From the NCBI RefSeq assembly GCF_021130785.1, contig NW_025777479.1, forward strand, positions 1-64,000: a stretch of 64,000 nucleotides of DNA, read 5' to 3'. The notes under the pieces were generated by a model. It was not told the origin of the DNA and did no database searches. It saw only the letters and a program-made list of their open reading frames with translations. This document shows positions 21,217 through 33,334 of this stretch, piece after piece; within the stretch, counting starts at the first letter, position 1, and the number at the start of each line of letters is the position of its first letter. Origin of the DNA: Homalodisca vitripennis (taxonomy: Eukaryota > Arthropoda > Insecta > Hemiptera > Cicadellidae). The position numbers and the translations under genes were made by a program.

Positions 21217-23967
21217 CTAGTAGCTTTCGCTACCTGTCAGTGGGTGAAGTGTCGTGGTGCAGTCGAAGTTGTAGTCGATGTCATCAGTCATCCATAGGAA
21301 GACGCGGGTTGGGGGACCTCCTGGGCGCGAAGCTCACGGATTGTGATCCCACGGTGTGGACTCTGCAGCTTCCTCAAGGCTCGATGTCTGGCCTTATACG
21401 AAGCTCCTGATGGTAAGGACGTTGGACGAAGCCCTGACTACGGTGTTCCTCACGAACCAGGGCGAAACCCTAGTGGCCCGCCGGAGACACACGCTCTGGA
21501 CAGCGAGCAACTGCCTCCTTGCGGTCTTGCAGGTGAGGTTGTACCATGCTGGGGCAGCGCATATGTGAGCACTGGTCGTATCAGAGCCGTGTAGAGCAGG
21601 ACCTTCGTCCTGGTCGGTAACTTCGTGGAGTTGAGCAGGGGGCCGATGCTGCCGAAAGCCCTTCCTCGCTTGGCCACAGATCCTCTTGACGTGGGGTGTT
21701 GAAGGTCAGCTTGGAGACCAGGAGTTCCCCCAGGTACTTGACTGAAGTCTTCCAAGGTATGTCGTCGCCGTTGAGTGACAGGTGACGGCCGTCCGCTTGT
21801 CTCCTTGTCCTTGTGAAGTTTATGGCTTTCACATTTGTCAACCGTTGACCTTGATCCTCCACTTGGTCAACCAGGGCTCCAGTAGGTGCAGCTGCCGCTG
21901 GATGTAGAACCCAGCCATCCTCAGGTTGGCAAATAGTGGCCGTGAGAAGCGCATCGTCCGCGTACAGGGGAGAGCTGCACTCTCGGAGCGACCGGAAAGT
22001 CGTTTGTGTACCACAGGTGACAGGATCGGGCCGAGGAATGATCCCTGTGGCACACCAGATGTCACTGGGCCGGGTCGAGGAGGTGGAATCGGGCAACGCT
22101 GACGGAGAAGGGCCGAAGGTAGAGATAGAGATAACTCCGGAGCAGCCGGAAAATCCTGCCAGGCAATGGAGACGATGACAGCTTGAAGAGCAGTCCCTCG
22201 TGCCACACCTTGTCGAAGGCTTTGCTCACGTCTATCAGGACCGAAGTGGAGTGTGTTCCTTCCTACAGCTCTCCGGGTGATGTTGTTCAAGACTCTGCGA
22301 AGCTGAAGGGTGGTGGAGTGGCCGGTGCGGAAGCCGAATTATTCTGTCCTAATAGACCTTGAAGAACTCCTCAGGGAATCTTGCCAAGACGATCTTCTCC
22401 AGAAACTTGGAGAGCACAGGCAGGAGGGAGATCGGCCTGTGGTTCTCCGGGAAGAGAGGGTCCTTGACAGGCTTAGGTATCATGATCACCTTGGCATCCT
22501 TCCAGGTGGTCGGGAAGTGAGCCAGGCGTAGGCATGAGATGAAGATGCAGGTGATCATGACGATCACCCAAGCCGGCAGGTTCTTCAATGCTGGAGTTCC
22601 TAAGGAGTCCGGGCCAGGGGCCTTCTTCGGGCGAAGGCGACGAATGTGGTCTTGCACTTCAAGTGTAGTCACAGTGGGCAGTAGGTCGTCTTCGTCAGGT
22701 TGGTATTCCTCCAGGAAGTTTTCAATCATTTCGCACGTGTCCTCGTCGTAGACATCCGCGTGTGGAGAGAATTGGCCTTCCATGGTGTCGGCGAAGGCCT
22801 CTGCTCGATCTCCAGGGGAGTAGACAATACCACGCTGTCCATGAAGTGGTCGGTTGGTCTTCTTCTCCCCTCGAAGTGCCCTGGAGATTTTCCAGATGCC
22901 ACCGACACCACCGTCAGCTTGATGTTCCACAAAGTCATCCCACGCAGCCACTCTGTGTTCAGCCAGGAGACGAGAGCACTTCCTGGCCTGGCGGTTGAAC
23001 GTCTGCTTGGCGTGGGGACATCGGGACTGCTGATACTCCCTTCGCAGTCTGCGACGAAGGCGAATCTCCTCTCTCAACACCTCAGGTAGAGGTGGAGTGA
23101 TAGCAGTCCGGGAGAGAGGAGATGACGAGGCCGTCATAGCTTCTTGGAGGATGGAAGTCAAGTCGTATACTCGCCTGTCTAGCTGGTCCGGTGACTCGGC
23201 AGGAGTTAGTGGTGGCCGATGTCTGTTAGCGAGGTGGTTTGCAAAGCGGTGCCAGTTGATCTTGGTGGGACGAGCAGGAGGATATGATGGCGCTCCGTCG
23301 TCCGAGAGGTCGAAGACAACTATAACGTGGTCTGAAGAGAGATCAGACACTGCAAACACCTCGATGTGTCCGTCCAGCGAGCCAGCTAGACCGATGTCCA
23401 GTATGTCCGGGAGGTGCCGTCCATTGTGATTGTAGTTGCGTGGGCTCCTCAGGTGTCAGTAGTTGGATGTGGAGTCGGTTATCCAGGAGACGGTGGAGAA
23501 TTCTGCCGTTGGAGTTGGTGTTCCGGCATCCCCAGTCCAGATGCTTTGCATTGAGGTCCCCAGCAACAAGTGCAGGGGAACCAGGACGCAGCAGTGCATC
23601 AAGGCAGCGAGTTTGCAGCGTGTTTTGTAGGTGGATTGTAGACGGAGGCAATCTCCAGTTCAGCTCCGCTGTAGTGGATGGCAATCCGGGTGATCTCAGC
23701 TCCTGGGGCAGGGACTTCTGCCAGGAGACGATGGGTCACTCGCCGATGCACCATGATCGCCGAGCCTCCGCCGGGTCGGTTGTTCTGCAGCTGCCTATCG
23801 GTGCGGTACATCTGGTAATTGGTGATATTGAAGCGATCTGTCGCCCTGAAGTGAGTCTCCTGTAGAAGAGCGACGTCCAAATCCATTTCAGTTAGTAGCT
23901 GACCGAGTTCCAGCCGCTTGTTTGCCAGCCCGTCGGCGTTCCAGCTGACAACTCTCAGCTTACCCAT
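21217..23967 (-). pseudogene. LINE ORF2, endonuclease-reverse transcriptase, frameshifted
   Basis: Same protein as the ORF2 of copy 1. It starts at the ATG at 23965-23967 and ends at the TAG at 21217-21219 (2751 bp). Endonuclease motifs are 'WNADGLANK', 'LLQETH', 'AGDLNAKH' (catalytic Asp/Asn) and 'SSDHVIVVF' (the Asp-His pair). The longest uninterrupted piece, 23359-22349, holds the end of the endonuclease and the RT start with 'KKAPGPD' and 'NHRPISLL'. The YADD box is readable near 21945-21965. At least three frameshifts (near 23620, 23350 and 22300) break the frame. More of the endonuclease is readable here than in copy 1. Confidence 0.85.
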
Positions 23968-24963
23968 GGACGTTGGCGGACAACGTGTCCATGAGGCGTG
24001 ACATCAACGCCACTATGTTGGTCAGCTGAAAATGAATCTGATTTAGTCTTATCTTGAGATCCTGAGGCAGGAGGGAAGCTGGGTGAGAAATCGGCGTGAT
24101 GTTTTTTGTGGGCGGCTGGGCTTGTAGTTCAGGGCTGGAAGCAGGCTTAGGTGGCTCAGCACGAGATCTCGGTGTGGGCCTGGGTAGTGTTGGTCTGGCA
24201 GGGGCAGGAGTGTCCTCGATTGTTGGGTTCTCTAGTTGACGAGAGGCAGGTTGTTGACGTGTCTCGGAGGTTGAGGTCTTCGGAGTTGAACGAGAACGAG
24301 CCCCCCGATTTTCCGGCTTCCGAGCTGGGCGATGACGGCGTCGCCTTACCATCTCGAAGTCATCTTCCTCCCGGTTTTCAGTGGAGGGCTCCACGGTGTC
24401 ATCTACGGTGGCAGGAGCAGGAACTTCTCGAGGCTTAGGAGGCTCAATCCTGGAAGGTACAGGCCTCTGAACCCTCCTGGAACGGCAGCATACGAGAGCT
24501 GCTTCTCGTTTTTGAAGGTGACACACCCACGGTAGTTGGCAGAGTGGGCCTCTCCACAATTGCAGCATCTGGCCGGGGTTGAAGCTTCCTTCGGGCAGAG
24601 GCTGGACGGATGATTATCGCTGCATCGTACGCAGCGGAGCTCACGGTGGCAGTGGCTGGAGCCATGCCCAAACCCCTGGCATCGGTGGCACTGGACTGGT
24701 CCACTAGACCTGGTGTACTTCCTGACCTCCAGCCTGCAGAAGAACAGAGTCCGGGCGGTGTAGACATCAGTAGGAGGCCGGAGCCCATCGCCTCCACGGA
24801 GGGTGATGAGCCACAGGCTGGTCGGTTGTCCACGTCTTGTCTTCAGGAGCTTGGCCTTCACGATGCCATAGCCATCTCCTTGGAAAGCCTCGACGACCTC
24901 TTCCGGCGATAGGGTGGCTGAGAGACCTTTGATCACCACCTTGAGGAGGCGCTCAGTGGGCAA
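23960..24963 (-). pseudogene. LINE ORF1, Gag-like, 5'-truncated and frameshifted
   Basis: Encodes the N-terminal domain with 'KVVIKGLSATLSPEEVV', followed by the three zinc knuckles (about 24530-24700) also found in copy 1. Near 24480 a frameshift moves the C-terminal Pro/Arg-rich part into another frame, which ends at the TAA at 23960-23962. No ATG precedes the first recognisable residues; a stop lies just upstream, consistent with truncation at the element's 5' end. The stop overlaps the ORF2 start in the same ATGGGTAA arrangement as copy 1. Confidence 0.8.
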
Positions 24964-25169
24964 ATGTTATAGTTTTTCATGAGAAGTATATTCTTACGTA
25001 TGTCACACAGCAATCCTTACGGCATTTTGTAGAAAGTTATTAAATATTCACAATTAAGTTAAACTAGTGCATGAAACCCAGCAACGATTAAGAACGCGCA
25101 ACTACACCAAGTTAAATGTAATACATTCAACATTTCAAAACAAGGAGTGGAACTTATTAAATACACATA
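24964..25169. other. AT-rich spacer
   Basis: Short AT-rich sequence between the LINE and the Helitron; nothing recognised. Confidence 0.4.
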
Positions 25170-26683
25170 TCTATATATATAAAAGAAAGTCGTGTTAGTT
25201 ACACTATTTATAAGTCAAGAACGGCTGATCCGATTTGGCTAAAAATTGGTAGGGAGGTAGCTATGAACTGGGAGAAACACATAGGATACTTTTTATCCCG
25301 TTCCCGATTCAGGATTCCGCCCCACTGGTCTCTAAAGTTACAGAAATACCCGTAAGAAATTCATTGCAGCAAACATATGTTATTAAGTGAAAGAGCCTGT
25401 TCAAATTTAATCAGCTGTTTTTGTAAACATATATAATGTGACAAAAGAAATATATTATGTTTATATCATTTAATTAACGTTTTAAATTTCTTTACATTTA
25501 TAGTTTGAAAGCATAGAGTAAGTTTAAGAGAAACAGAAAATGTTGTTTCATCTGTTTCTGCAATCACTGTTAAGCATAGACTTTACTATCCAGATAATAG
25601 AATTCAAATTTTACGTAAAAATTCACCTTTACTGCAATATTTATCTAACATAAACCATGCTGGTAGTAAATAAAAAGTTAATATCAAAATGTTGCTCCAG
25701 ATCGTGCCAGTGATGAATTTAAATCATCTAATGCGTTTTTATATATTATTTTGAACACTGTTATAAAACCAACCTTAATGAACAAAGTCATGAATGTTTT
25801 CACATACGTTACTTTAAACTGATGGGTTTCCTTGACATTGTGATATGGTATTTTAACGTTGGCTTATAGGAAATCAGGTAAATTAATACCCCATAACATG
25901 CCCGTAACAAAAAACTTTTATTTTGGAATGTTGCGTAACCTTAATAAGGATTTCTCCCTTATACCGAAAGTACACAAGAAATGGGTAGGACTTCTCCCTA
26001 GGTCGTATAGGCTTTTCAGTCCTACTTATGTGTATATTTTTTTCATCAGGACAAAAAGGCAAACCCAACTATGTCCCTGGAAATATTTGAGACGTAAAGT
26101 ATGTTACAGAAACCCATAGTAGATAATTTTGACCAAAGTAGATTTCCAAGAACTGCATAATCTAACTATTTAGTATTTTGATCGAGGTAATATGGCAAGC
26201 TAAATTGTGACATAGTAAGTGAATTAAACGGTCTGCAGTAGGTACTTTTTTATCGAAGTAGGGTTCTTGGCCCTATACGTAAGTATACTTTTTTTATTCG
26301 ACAGGATAAGGCAAACTCTAATATGGTACTGGAAATATCAAACCTAAAATATGTGATAAAGGCTAGAAATAGACACTTTTTGACCGAAGTAAGTTTTCGA
26401 GACCTGAGTATTGATTGGGGTAACAATGCAGGCTCAGCTGTGGCGTTGGAAATATAATTAATTTGAACCAGAAATGCTCTTCCACGTGCGAAACATGATA
26501 TATTAAATAAATTAAATTCTGATACTATTTACCATGAACTTAAATAATATCTACTTAATGTATGCCTATTTACGTTTTAAACTTTTCATAGAACTCCATC
26601 ATATTACATCATAAGTTCTTTTACTAAGTAGTAAAAGGACTTCGGTTCTAAAGATTGCGTGCGAAGCCGCGGGTAACAGCTAG
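25170..26683 (+). mobile_element. Non-autonomous Helitron
   Basis: Begins 'TCTATATATATAAAAG' directly after an A and ends 'gggtaacagCTAG' directly before a T, the TC...CTAG structure inserted between A and T that defines Helitrons. The first 150 bp contain 'gaacggctgatccgatttgg' and 'ctttttatcccgttcccg', phrases I recognise as common in insect Helitron-like repeats. A short GC-rich possible hairpin ('gcgtgcgaagccgcggg') precedes the 3' end. The interior has no Rep-helicase frame; it holds diverged internal repeats ('gaccaaagtag' near 26133, 'atcgaagtagg' near 26252, 'gaccgaagtaag' near 26379). Confidence 0.75.
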
Positions 26684-26699
26684 TGGTCTATAATTTGTA

Positions 26700-26765
26700 A
26701 CCGTTTCAGTTACCTAATTAGTTACGGGAGTTTACACCAGAGCGCTCTTCCACAGAACTTTAAAT
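26700..26765 (-). repeat. Family X fragment (- strand)
   Basis: Reverse complement of the 'gaagagcgctctggtgtaaact...gtaactaatt' module. Confidence 0.55.
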
Positions 26766-27769
26766 GTACAATGTTCAATTTCAAATAATATTAGGACTCA
26801 TTTGTCGCTTGTAAAACTGAGTTATTCACCTTTAAGTAATAATTATTTTCGGTGTTATGACGAAATATCAGTAGTTGTGCAGGATATGCGATAGCTTTAG
26901 TTTGGTTTCAGTTGAATACCTACTTGAGAAGACCACCCGTGATTAGATATTCGTTAGGAATGTAAATTGAATAATAGTATCAATACATTTCCGAGAATTT
27001 GAATAGATGTTTTGACAATTTATATTATGATAATTATGATAATCTATTTACTTAAGATTTTTAAGTATTTGAGTATGAAAACGTGCCATGAAAAAATAGT
27101 TGTTTTGAAATCTAATACCTGATTTCAATTTCATCCTTTAAAAGTAAAAGTTAAAATATTCCTCTACTTGTCAGTACTGCTGGCCGTAACGTTTTATAAA
27201 GTAATCAAGCGTAATATATTTTAATTATACTTAGGCTGTTACATAGGTCCATTATTTAATATCAAAATAGAAAAACATTACAAAACATGAATCAAAAACT
27301 TAAAAATAATGTGTCCTGCCTTTCTATATATGTTCCTTTTAGGAAAGAAATTATTAAATTGAGTAGAAATATAACTACAGGCGCTTGTAAACTAATAACA
27401 TGGATTTTTATCTTTAACGATAGCCATTAATTACTGTAAAAATTTCATCACAGTACGCATTTTGTATGATACTACAAAAGAAACCCAACTACTAAACCTG
27501 CAATGAGAAAAACACAATAACTTATTTAAAGGTAGCACTACGCAAAATATTAGTATAGGTACAAGAAATATAGGCAAACTGTTGCATATTAACTAACGTA
27601 AACTAGTATATACAACATCACTTATATAATAGCTAGTGGAACAATTGATTTCAGTTTAGAAAAACTATTCAATTATAATTCTTAACTAATGTCTGATCAA
27701 GGATCATTGTGTAATGGTTTTCTCAAGCCGGTGTTGATGTTGTATGTGTGTATAGGGTATAAGATGACA
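26766..27769. other. AT-rich sequence, nothing recognised
   Basis: No open frame or repeat boundary identified. Confidence 0.45.
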
Positions 27770-28680
27770 AAACATGGTTTAATACCAATATAGTAGTCAT
27801 AACGTAAACAAGTGTAACAATATTTATTATCCATGGAAACAACAAGGGACTATTATTGAAATATTTGTTTAATAAATTCCAAAGTTTTGTTTACGAAAAT
27901 CGGTAACTCTCAAATTATCAGTGAAGCATCACGAAAGACAAAATATAAAGGCCAGAAGTTTGACATGGACCAGGATTTTTTCATATTTCAATTTTATATT
28001 TAACACGCAGGTCCGAGAATAACCACCAGGATTACGATAACCAGTCCCAGGACCAGGACTTATAGGTGAGTTACTTTTATTATTTAGAGGTAGTTTGAAT
28101 ATCCTAAAACATTTCTTGACACTAAAAGAGCCAAAATTAGAGGAACAGTTCATATGGAATGAAAACGCGTTTACAATTAATTAAATTTAAATATTTAAGT
28201 GATTTTTAAATGATTTTATATCTTAGTTCATAAAAAGAAACATAATCCAAAAATTACGTTTGTTGTTATTTTAATAGGAAAAACTTTAATTTTGGCTGTC
28301 AAAAATCCTTTTGTACCATAAGTGCACAAAAATAATCGGTTAAAAATGTCTTTAAGTTAGATATACGCACACATTTTTTGTGACTCATTCATACATAATT
28401 GACAACAAGCGTTAAGATTACTAACAAATTTTTTGTCTTATAGACGTCTTAAAGATATTGTTTTGCATTTTATAGTAGGGTAAATATAGGCAATAGGTTG
28501 AAACTAGTGAATGCTAATTAATGAAGATTACAATTTATTATTTAATGATGTATAATTGTTTAAACTGAATAATTCTTAAAACGGACTATTACATGTTTGA
28601 AATTAAATATGGTTTCAAAATTTTACTTTATTATTATATTATTTACCGAGATATCTACCAGAGCTCTATTCCTCCTTAAA
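27770..28680 (-). repeat. Family X dispersed repeat, right copy 1
   Basis: In + coordinates the modules appear in reversed order: 'tagtagtcataacg' (27790), 'atccatggaaacaac' (27830), 'agtcccaggaccaggactta...gagttactttt' (28042-28078), 'ttgtaccataagtgcac' (28312) and 'accagagctct' (28658). This is the exact reverse of the left-half order, so the copy lies on the - strand. Confidence 0.6.
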
Positions 28681-29859
28681 AAAGAAACTTAGTAGACAAT
28701 TGAATTTATATAGTTACAGGAAAACCTTGTTAGATTACATTGTAACCAAAATATAGGCTTCATTTCACTATAAAAATAGTTTTATTTCATGATAAAATAT
28801 AATAAATCGCTGTGGAGGATCTTGGTGAACATGTTTTAAATAATGATAAGTTATGTAGTTTCGTATAGTTTGACGTCATTTTTGTGGCTACAGTGGAACA
28901 TTAATTTAAATAAATTACTGAGAACATTTCTATTTTCAGAATATTTTCTATTAAAATTATTTTATTTTTATGATTAAATTACAAGAAATAATTATCACTT
29001 AACTGGTCAGCGAATTTAATAACTTTATTTTCCTTGCAATAACACATGGTTTTATATGTTAATGTGTAATTTTGGAAAGCATAAGGTATTATTAGACATT
29101 TTGTTTTTCCATCTTATGCCTTATACATCCTCAGCCTTTTGTAATTAATATAGGAATTGTAAATTTTTGCGCATTCATGTGGTTCTGTTTCATTACTAAA
29201 AAATATTGTTTTTTCATTTACTGTGTACAACCTATGTTAGATAATAGTATAGCTAATGTTATTTACTGTAGATAATAGGCTAAACATCAGATACCGTAAC
29301 ATAAAATCACGTAAATAAATCATTATAATGAGGAAAGTATAAACGTCATTCGAGCAGAAAATACATAAACGTGCAGAGCCCTCACAGTGCTTCTATATCT
29401 TCCTCAAACTGTTACATTCAACCTAATCTAACTTAACCAACAGGTATTAGGATACATTTGTTTGCTAGTAAGCGTATTCCCTATTTCAGAAAGGAACAAC
29501 CATGTAAGTAAAGGGCTCATACAAACCTTTTGCGTGCTGAAGTAAAGTCCGCTTGTTCAAACATTAATAATTACTGTCTCAAAACTAGTAAATACGTAGC
29601 TTTTTTTAGCGAGCTCTTTTGGTTTTAAAGAACAATGTGCTTTTTACGTGAATTTTTCCATCAGTAAGTTTCTTTACTATATCTTCAAACTTTGATTTTC
29701 ATCATTGTTAAGTGCGTATGTAAGTTTATCTCTATCTCAGTAGGTAAAAAGTTTTTTAATTTTTTAGATAAAAAAACACGTATAGGGGCAATGGCATCAA
29801 AGTAAAATACTAATTTTATCAATATCAACTTCTTTAATAATCATTTAACTCAGCACACA
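28681..29859. other. AT-rich sequence, nothing recognised
   Basis: No gene or clear repeat seen. Confidence 0.45.
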
Positions 29860-30490
29860 GAGGAGGACTACAAGTAACACCATGCAATGGCCAGAGGCAG
29901 AACCAGGACCAGGACTCACATGGCTGAGTAATTTTAACATTTAGACATCACGATTTCCCCTCTCACTATTTCTTCTTAACCACAGCATCCTAGTTTTAAT
30001 TTTGTATTGATTGGTTGATTATTTCATTCAAATTCTTTCGAAGTATGTAAGGATTGTAATTTTTAACGAATGTCACTTCATTTATGAGTATATGGAAGAT
30101 TTAGTTTTAGCTGTTATTAATCCTCTCCGTAACAAAAGAGTCCCGGGAGAATAGCTGATCAACAATATTCCTTGTCAACAAATCAATTTTGATTTTTTAA
30201 CTATTTTATGTAGTTTATAAAAAATATACAGCTGTTTGTGAGAAGTATTTCTTTACTAATTGTTTAAAGCAATATTTTAAGCGTTTTAGAAGACTAAATG
30301 TAGAAAATTAATTTAAACTAATATGTCCTAGCCTGCTAAATTAGTATTGCCTTACTAATTCATGTTAAATTTTAAAAACTCCATAATATTAAATACAGTT
30401 TTATAAAGGTTTGTAAGAAAATACGGTCTATACATTTTGCATCATTCGGTTGGTTACTAAAACGTACACTAGAGCTCTCTTTCTTTGTAG
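29860..30490 (-). repeat. Family X dispersed repeat, right copy 2
   Basis: Modules: 'accaggaccaggactcacatgg' region (29906), 'aatcctctccgtaac' (30118) and 'acactagagctctcttt' (30467). Same inverted order as the other right-half copies. Confidence 0.6.
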
Positions 30491-33246
30491 AATAAATAAA
30501 AATATCCAATTAAAGTGATAAGTAAGGGCGATTAAAATTATATTCCATTGTCAATTTTAAATATTTTACATTCTAATTGTAACTTAAAATAATTAAAATT
30601 CTGTTTCATAACTAAATAGAATGAGTGTTTGTCGAGAATAATGCATCTCTTTGCTTATAACTTCTAAATAGACTAAGAAAACCTGCTGATTAAACTATTA
30701 CCATAAAGGTTTTACTCGTTTTGAACACTGTAAATAAAATAAAAGTACTAAAAAATATAAAATTCCCAAGAGACTATTAATTTTTGGCTTTATTGGATAT
30801 TATGAGTAAATTGTTATCGTGGTTATTGAGTTCCGGGCCTATCAACAAAATGCTGGACTGGACTAGTAAACATAGACTTAAACTAAACCAGGAAAAACTA
30901 AACCAATTATGATGTCTCATTACCAATCTTTGATCGATTTTACATCTGTACGTAACGTTGCTGTAGATGCAACTTTCCTACCTAATTATGATAAGGTAAA
31001 AAACTAAGGACTGACAATAAACTGTATTTTAAGGTGGATTGATGCAGTGACAGAGACGTGTAAGAACGTTTTTACATCAATACATTCACTAAAACACTGG
31101 AAAGAGTTTTGCCGTATCACATAAAACTGTTAAATATATAATATTAATAACCATATCTTTTTTCAGCGAGCGCATTTTAACGGTACACTAATGTTTAGCA
31201 AATTTACTCTTTAGGTCAATACAGATAATTTAGTGCATGGTTTCAATATCAGTTATTGCGTATTTCTGATTTAATTCAATTTTAGCAAAGTTCACAATGG
31301 TTGCAAGTAATCTTTGAAACTTCAGGTAACTAATCTGTTCTAATATAATTTTAAAATTTTTTCTGTCGACTGTGTATACTCCGTTCAACGTGTTTGGTGA
31401 TTATGTGTTGTTTCTGAAGCAACTGAAAAGTTAGTACCAATTTCATGTTAATAGAAAAATAAATTTTGTAGGACCACGAATGTTTAACCGTATTCCACCT
31501 TAAGTAAAAGGTAATTAATCACACAATCATTCATTCGTTTGGCAAATCTTTAAAAAGATTGTTGTTTATAGTCAATGATATTGAAAATTCAATGTTTAAT
31601 ATATAGGTATAAACATTTTTGTCACTAACCATTTATGTCCCGTTATTACATGCACATCTTCTACTTTAAAAAATCATATTTATAGTCTGTTAGCGTTCCG
31701 TAATTATTGTATTTTGTTTAGTGCTGTACGTTTGTATTCTTATTTAGAAAAAATGTTTGTATTTCTTGCAATCTTGATTGTTTTATTAGACTCTGAACCA
31801 CTATTCTTTTATTTTGGCTTTGCTGTAAGTGGATTATATTATCAATACAAAAACCTATTCATTAGATAAAGCCTAATCAAACTGTTAAACATTTCTATTT
31901 CATGTATATACTTTATACTAAAATTTGCATGTGTTTTTAATTTAATTTACTTTTGCTTCACATGACTTACATTATGATGTTAGAATTCTCCGAACAGATT
32001 CTAGATTCGCCTTAGAGGAATCGTACTTGGTTTGTCTCTTTTGATTTAGAGTAGTGTTCTGTTAGCCATAAATTGATCATTCTCTCTTTTGCATGCAATA
32101 TGTGTCACACATTGTAAATGATCTTTATCTTATATATTTGCTGTAAATACCGCAAATTATCTTTATCCTATATATTTTCTGTAAATAAGGAAAATGAAAA
32201 AAAATATTGACATGAAAGAGGCAAGAGAGATGTAGACTGTTTGTAACTTAGTTCGAACTTTCGAACAACCAGACGTAATCAAGGACGTTTTATAATTGTA
32301 GAAGAATTCTATAATTACTTAAGTGTTTGTCAGTGAGGTTGGTAAATCAAGTTTACACATTGATCATATTACTAAAAGGTCCAAAGGTGATGGCAGTCAC
32401 ACTCTTTCATGTCATAAATAGAGTTTATGCTGTGGTCTTGACACATACATATCTATTTCGAAACATTCCAGTCTTTAACAGTACCTTTGGTATGTTTGGC
32501 ATTATTGATTATTGATAAATCCAAACCTACATTGATTATATTTTTACGAGAGCTACATTGATTTATTAGATAGTAATAAATATCAACTCAAGGGCTGTAG
32601 AATCGTTTTATATTAGACATTCAATAAGCCTTGTTTGGTTTCTTAAGATCAAATAGTAATTTTAAAATGGCATTCAAACAAATAACATTTCTCGTTATCA
32701 GATAAATTTATTAAAAGAATCAAAAAGTAAACTACAAAACGCTTTGAGTGAGAACGATCATACGGTTAAATTCCTATCAACTATCTAAAGTGAATTATAC
32801 TTACTCGTATAAAGGCGCTCAAATAAAAAGTTTTGGTGAATAAATTAATAAGATATATGTTATTGAATTGGGAGCCTCTTATATTATCCAGATCTCTTCT
32901 ATATCAGCGTTCTTCTTATGGACAGTTTAAATAGTTTTAATTATAATACACAATCGTAAGTATTGTTTCAACAATCGCAGAGTAGTAATAAACGTAGAAA
33001 CCTATTTGGATGTAAAAAGTAAATAGAACAATGTTATTATTGATAAGGTATAAAACAACAAAGTATTTAATAAATGGGAATTGTTAAAAGACAATTTGGA
33101 GTGGTATTCCTTCAATGAAGAAGTTTGTATTTTTCTAATGATAAACTTAACAAATTTTATCTTATCCCCAAAAGTATTAGTATACGATAATATGTTATTT
33201 GGGTTATAATTCTACATTCTATACTACCTATTTATACTTATATATA

Positions 33247-33248
<2 letters not shown>
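30491..33248. other. AT-rich sequence, nothing recognised
   Basis: About 2.7 kb of low-GC DNA without a supported gene. Frames present are short and have no recognisable motif. Confidence 0.45.

Positions 33249-33332
<84 letters not shown>
33249..33332. repeat. Long (TA)n microsatellite
   Basis: About 41 TA units with a single G interruption near 33290. Confidence 0.95.

Positions 33333-33334
<2 letters not shown>

Larger units (their letters stand above)
21113..24963 (-). mobile_element. Jockey-clade LINE, copy 2 (-), 5'-truncated
   Basis: Inverted relative to copy 1 and highly similar along about 3.7 kb; the shared part extends from the 3' end (21113) to 24770. The region 24771-24963 encodes an ORF1 N-terminal domain deleted from copy 1. 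The element stops abruptly at about 24963 inside ORF1, a typical 5' truncation. Frameshifts in both ORFs make it inactive. Confidence 0.85.
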
